The notes under the pieces are model-generated. The model was not told the origin of the DNA. It worked only from the letters and a program-made list of their open reading frames with translations, and searched no databases. From NCBI GenBank assembly GCA_937927695.1, contig CALBRU010000019.1:1-7248 (forward strand): 7,248 bases of DNA, written 5' to 3'. Shown here piece after piece: positions 6,905-7,248 of the stretch. Origin of the DNA: an uncultured Thiomonas sp. GTDB lineage: Bacteria > Pseudomonadota > Gammaproteobacteria > Burkholderiales > Burkholderiaceae_C. Made by a program: the position numbers and the translations under genes. How positions within the stretch are numbered: position 1 is the stretch's first letter; each line of letters begins with the position of its first letter.

Positions 6905-7143
6905 CGTGGTCTCGGAAAAAATGCGTCGGCAAGGATTGTGCAGTTCAGCCAGCCGGCCTGTGCTGCGAGAGTAAGGGACATCAGGGGAGGGGGACGACCG
7001 GGTCGCGGAGCAAGCCAGCATTCGCGCATGAAGCGAGCAGGGCCCCCCGACCCCGGTTTTTTGTAAATTTTTTGCATTGTCCACAACCCGGCCGAGGCTG
7101 ACAACCGCATCCGCTGCGGTCAGAGGCGGAAATCCAACAGCGT
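6905..7143. other. Intergenic region between glcF-like gene and binding-protein gene
   Basis: 239 bp between two minus-strand genes. It holds no recognisable gene. Near its right end is a short inverted repeat, ACCGCA at 7104-7109 with TGCGGT at 7115-7120, a 6-bp stem with a 5-base loop. It lacks a following U-run on the minus strand, so it is only a weak candidate for ending the glcF transcript. An AT-rich block follows (about 7057-7080). The part next to the binding-protein start is mixed sequence with an A-run and no strong Shine-Dalgarno. Confidence 0.6.
7057..7086 (-). promoter_or_regulatory. AT-rich block, candidate promoter for the binding-protein gene
   Basis: In a strongly GC-rich surround, this block holds two T6G runs around TAAAT on the plus strand. 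Read on the minus strand there is a TTGTGG at 7086-7081 (a partial match to the -35 box) followed by A-rich DNA with TACAAA at 7065-7060, spaced 15 bases, shorter than the usual 16-18. It would leave a leader of roughly 150 bases before the start at 6904. The base composition is directly visible; the promoter role is inferred and weak. Confidence 0.25.
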
Positions 7144-7248
7144 TCAGGGTTTGCCGTGCAGCGCTTCGTCGAGCAGCTCCACCCAGTGCTGCACTGGAAT
7201 GGTGGTGCCGGTCTGCAGATGCTGGATGCAGCCGATATTGCTGCTGAC
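7144..7248 (-). CDS. glcF: Glycolate oxidase iron-sulfur subunit GlcF-like, C-terminal 34 codons (5' end outside window)
   Basis: The frame is open at the right edge and ends in TGA at 7146-7144. The 34 residues read VSSNIGCIQHLQTGTTIPV then QHWVELLDEALHGKP. The NIGC...HL...G...PV.HWVELLDEAL pattern matches, from memory, the end of GlcF-type proteins: a Cys of the C-terminal CCG-like region followed by a closing helix. GlcF is the 4Fe-4S electron-transfer subunit of the membrane-associated GlcDEF glycolate dehydrogenase, which oxidises glycolate to glyoxylate. With so short a piece, another member of the lactate/glycolate Fe-S oxidoreductase (CCG-domain) family cannot be excluded. The rest of a glc operon would lie to the right. 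Confidence 0.7.
   Translation of the reverse strand, partial: VSSNIGCIQHLQTGTTIPVQHWVELLDEALHGKP

Noticed and set aside
6905..7084. N-terminal extension of the binding protein to an ATG at 7084
   Set aside because: It would place 60 non-hydrophobic residues before a perfect signal peptide. The Met at 6904 is the natural start.
7104..7120. Small hairpin as a terminator for the glcF-like gene
   Set aside because: The stem is only 6 bp and no U-run follows on the minus strand, so it does not meet the pattern of an intrinsic terminator.

Overview
The window is GC-rich, densely coded DNA from a Gram-negative proteobacterium. The protein families and the high GC point to a betaproteobacterium (Burkholderiales-like), but this rests on general resemblance, not a database match, and I do not name a genus. 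It holds two partial genes at the edges and four complete ones between them. It looks like chromosomal housekeeping and accessory DNA, with no phage, CRISPR, tRNA or rRNA signal.

Layout: (1) 1-347, + strand: the 3' end of a lysophospholipid transporter gene (LplT type). It is followed after 17 bp, with a strong Shine-Dalgarno, by (2) 365-1168: a membrane-anchored TlpA-like thioredoxin with a WCPPC active site, whose N-terminal half recalls part of Lgt. These two probably form an operon. (3) 1196-4555, - strand: a 1119-residue soluble c-di-GMP protein, read as GAF, PAS, GGDEF, sensor globin, GAF, EAL. Both catalytic motifs look intact and the globin keeps its expected haem-binding His. This is the most notable gene here. 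(4) 4556-4857: a 302-bp divergent intergenic region holding a 111-bp near-symmetrical foldback (4600-4710) that resembles a MITE or REP/BIME-type palindrome. (5) 4858-5796, + strand: a ten-helix EamA/DMT transporter. Its end overlaps by 29 bp the end of (6) 5768-6904, - strand: a secreted LivJ-type periplasmic binding protein with no permease or ATPase gene beside it in the window. (7) 7144-7248, - strand: the last 34 codons of a gene that looks like glcF (glycolate oxidase iron-sulfur subunit).

Functionally the genes form several small units. The lplT/tlpA pair acts on the cell envelope (phospholipid recycling and periplasmic thiol redox). The GGDEF-globin-EAL protein probably ties cellular c-di-GMP to O2 or another haem ligand and to further GAF/PAS inputs. 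The DMT exporter and the orphan binding protein are small-molecule transport functions of unknown substrate. The binding protein lies downstream of glcF on the same strand but 239 bp away, so co-transcription is possible but not shown. The best candidates for something unusual are the placement of a globin between GGDEF and EAL, the loss of the Arg of the product-inhibition site, the Lgt-like/TlpA fusion, and the palindromic element between two divergent genes.
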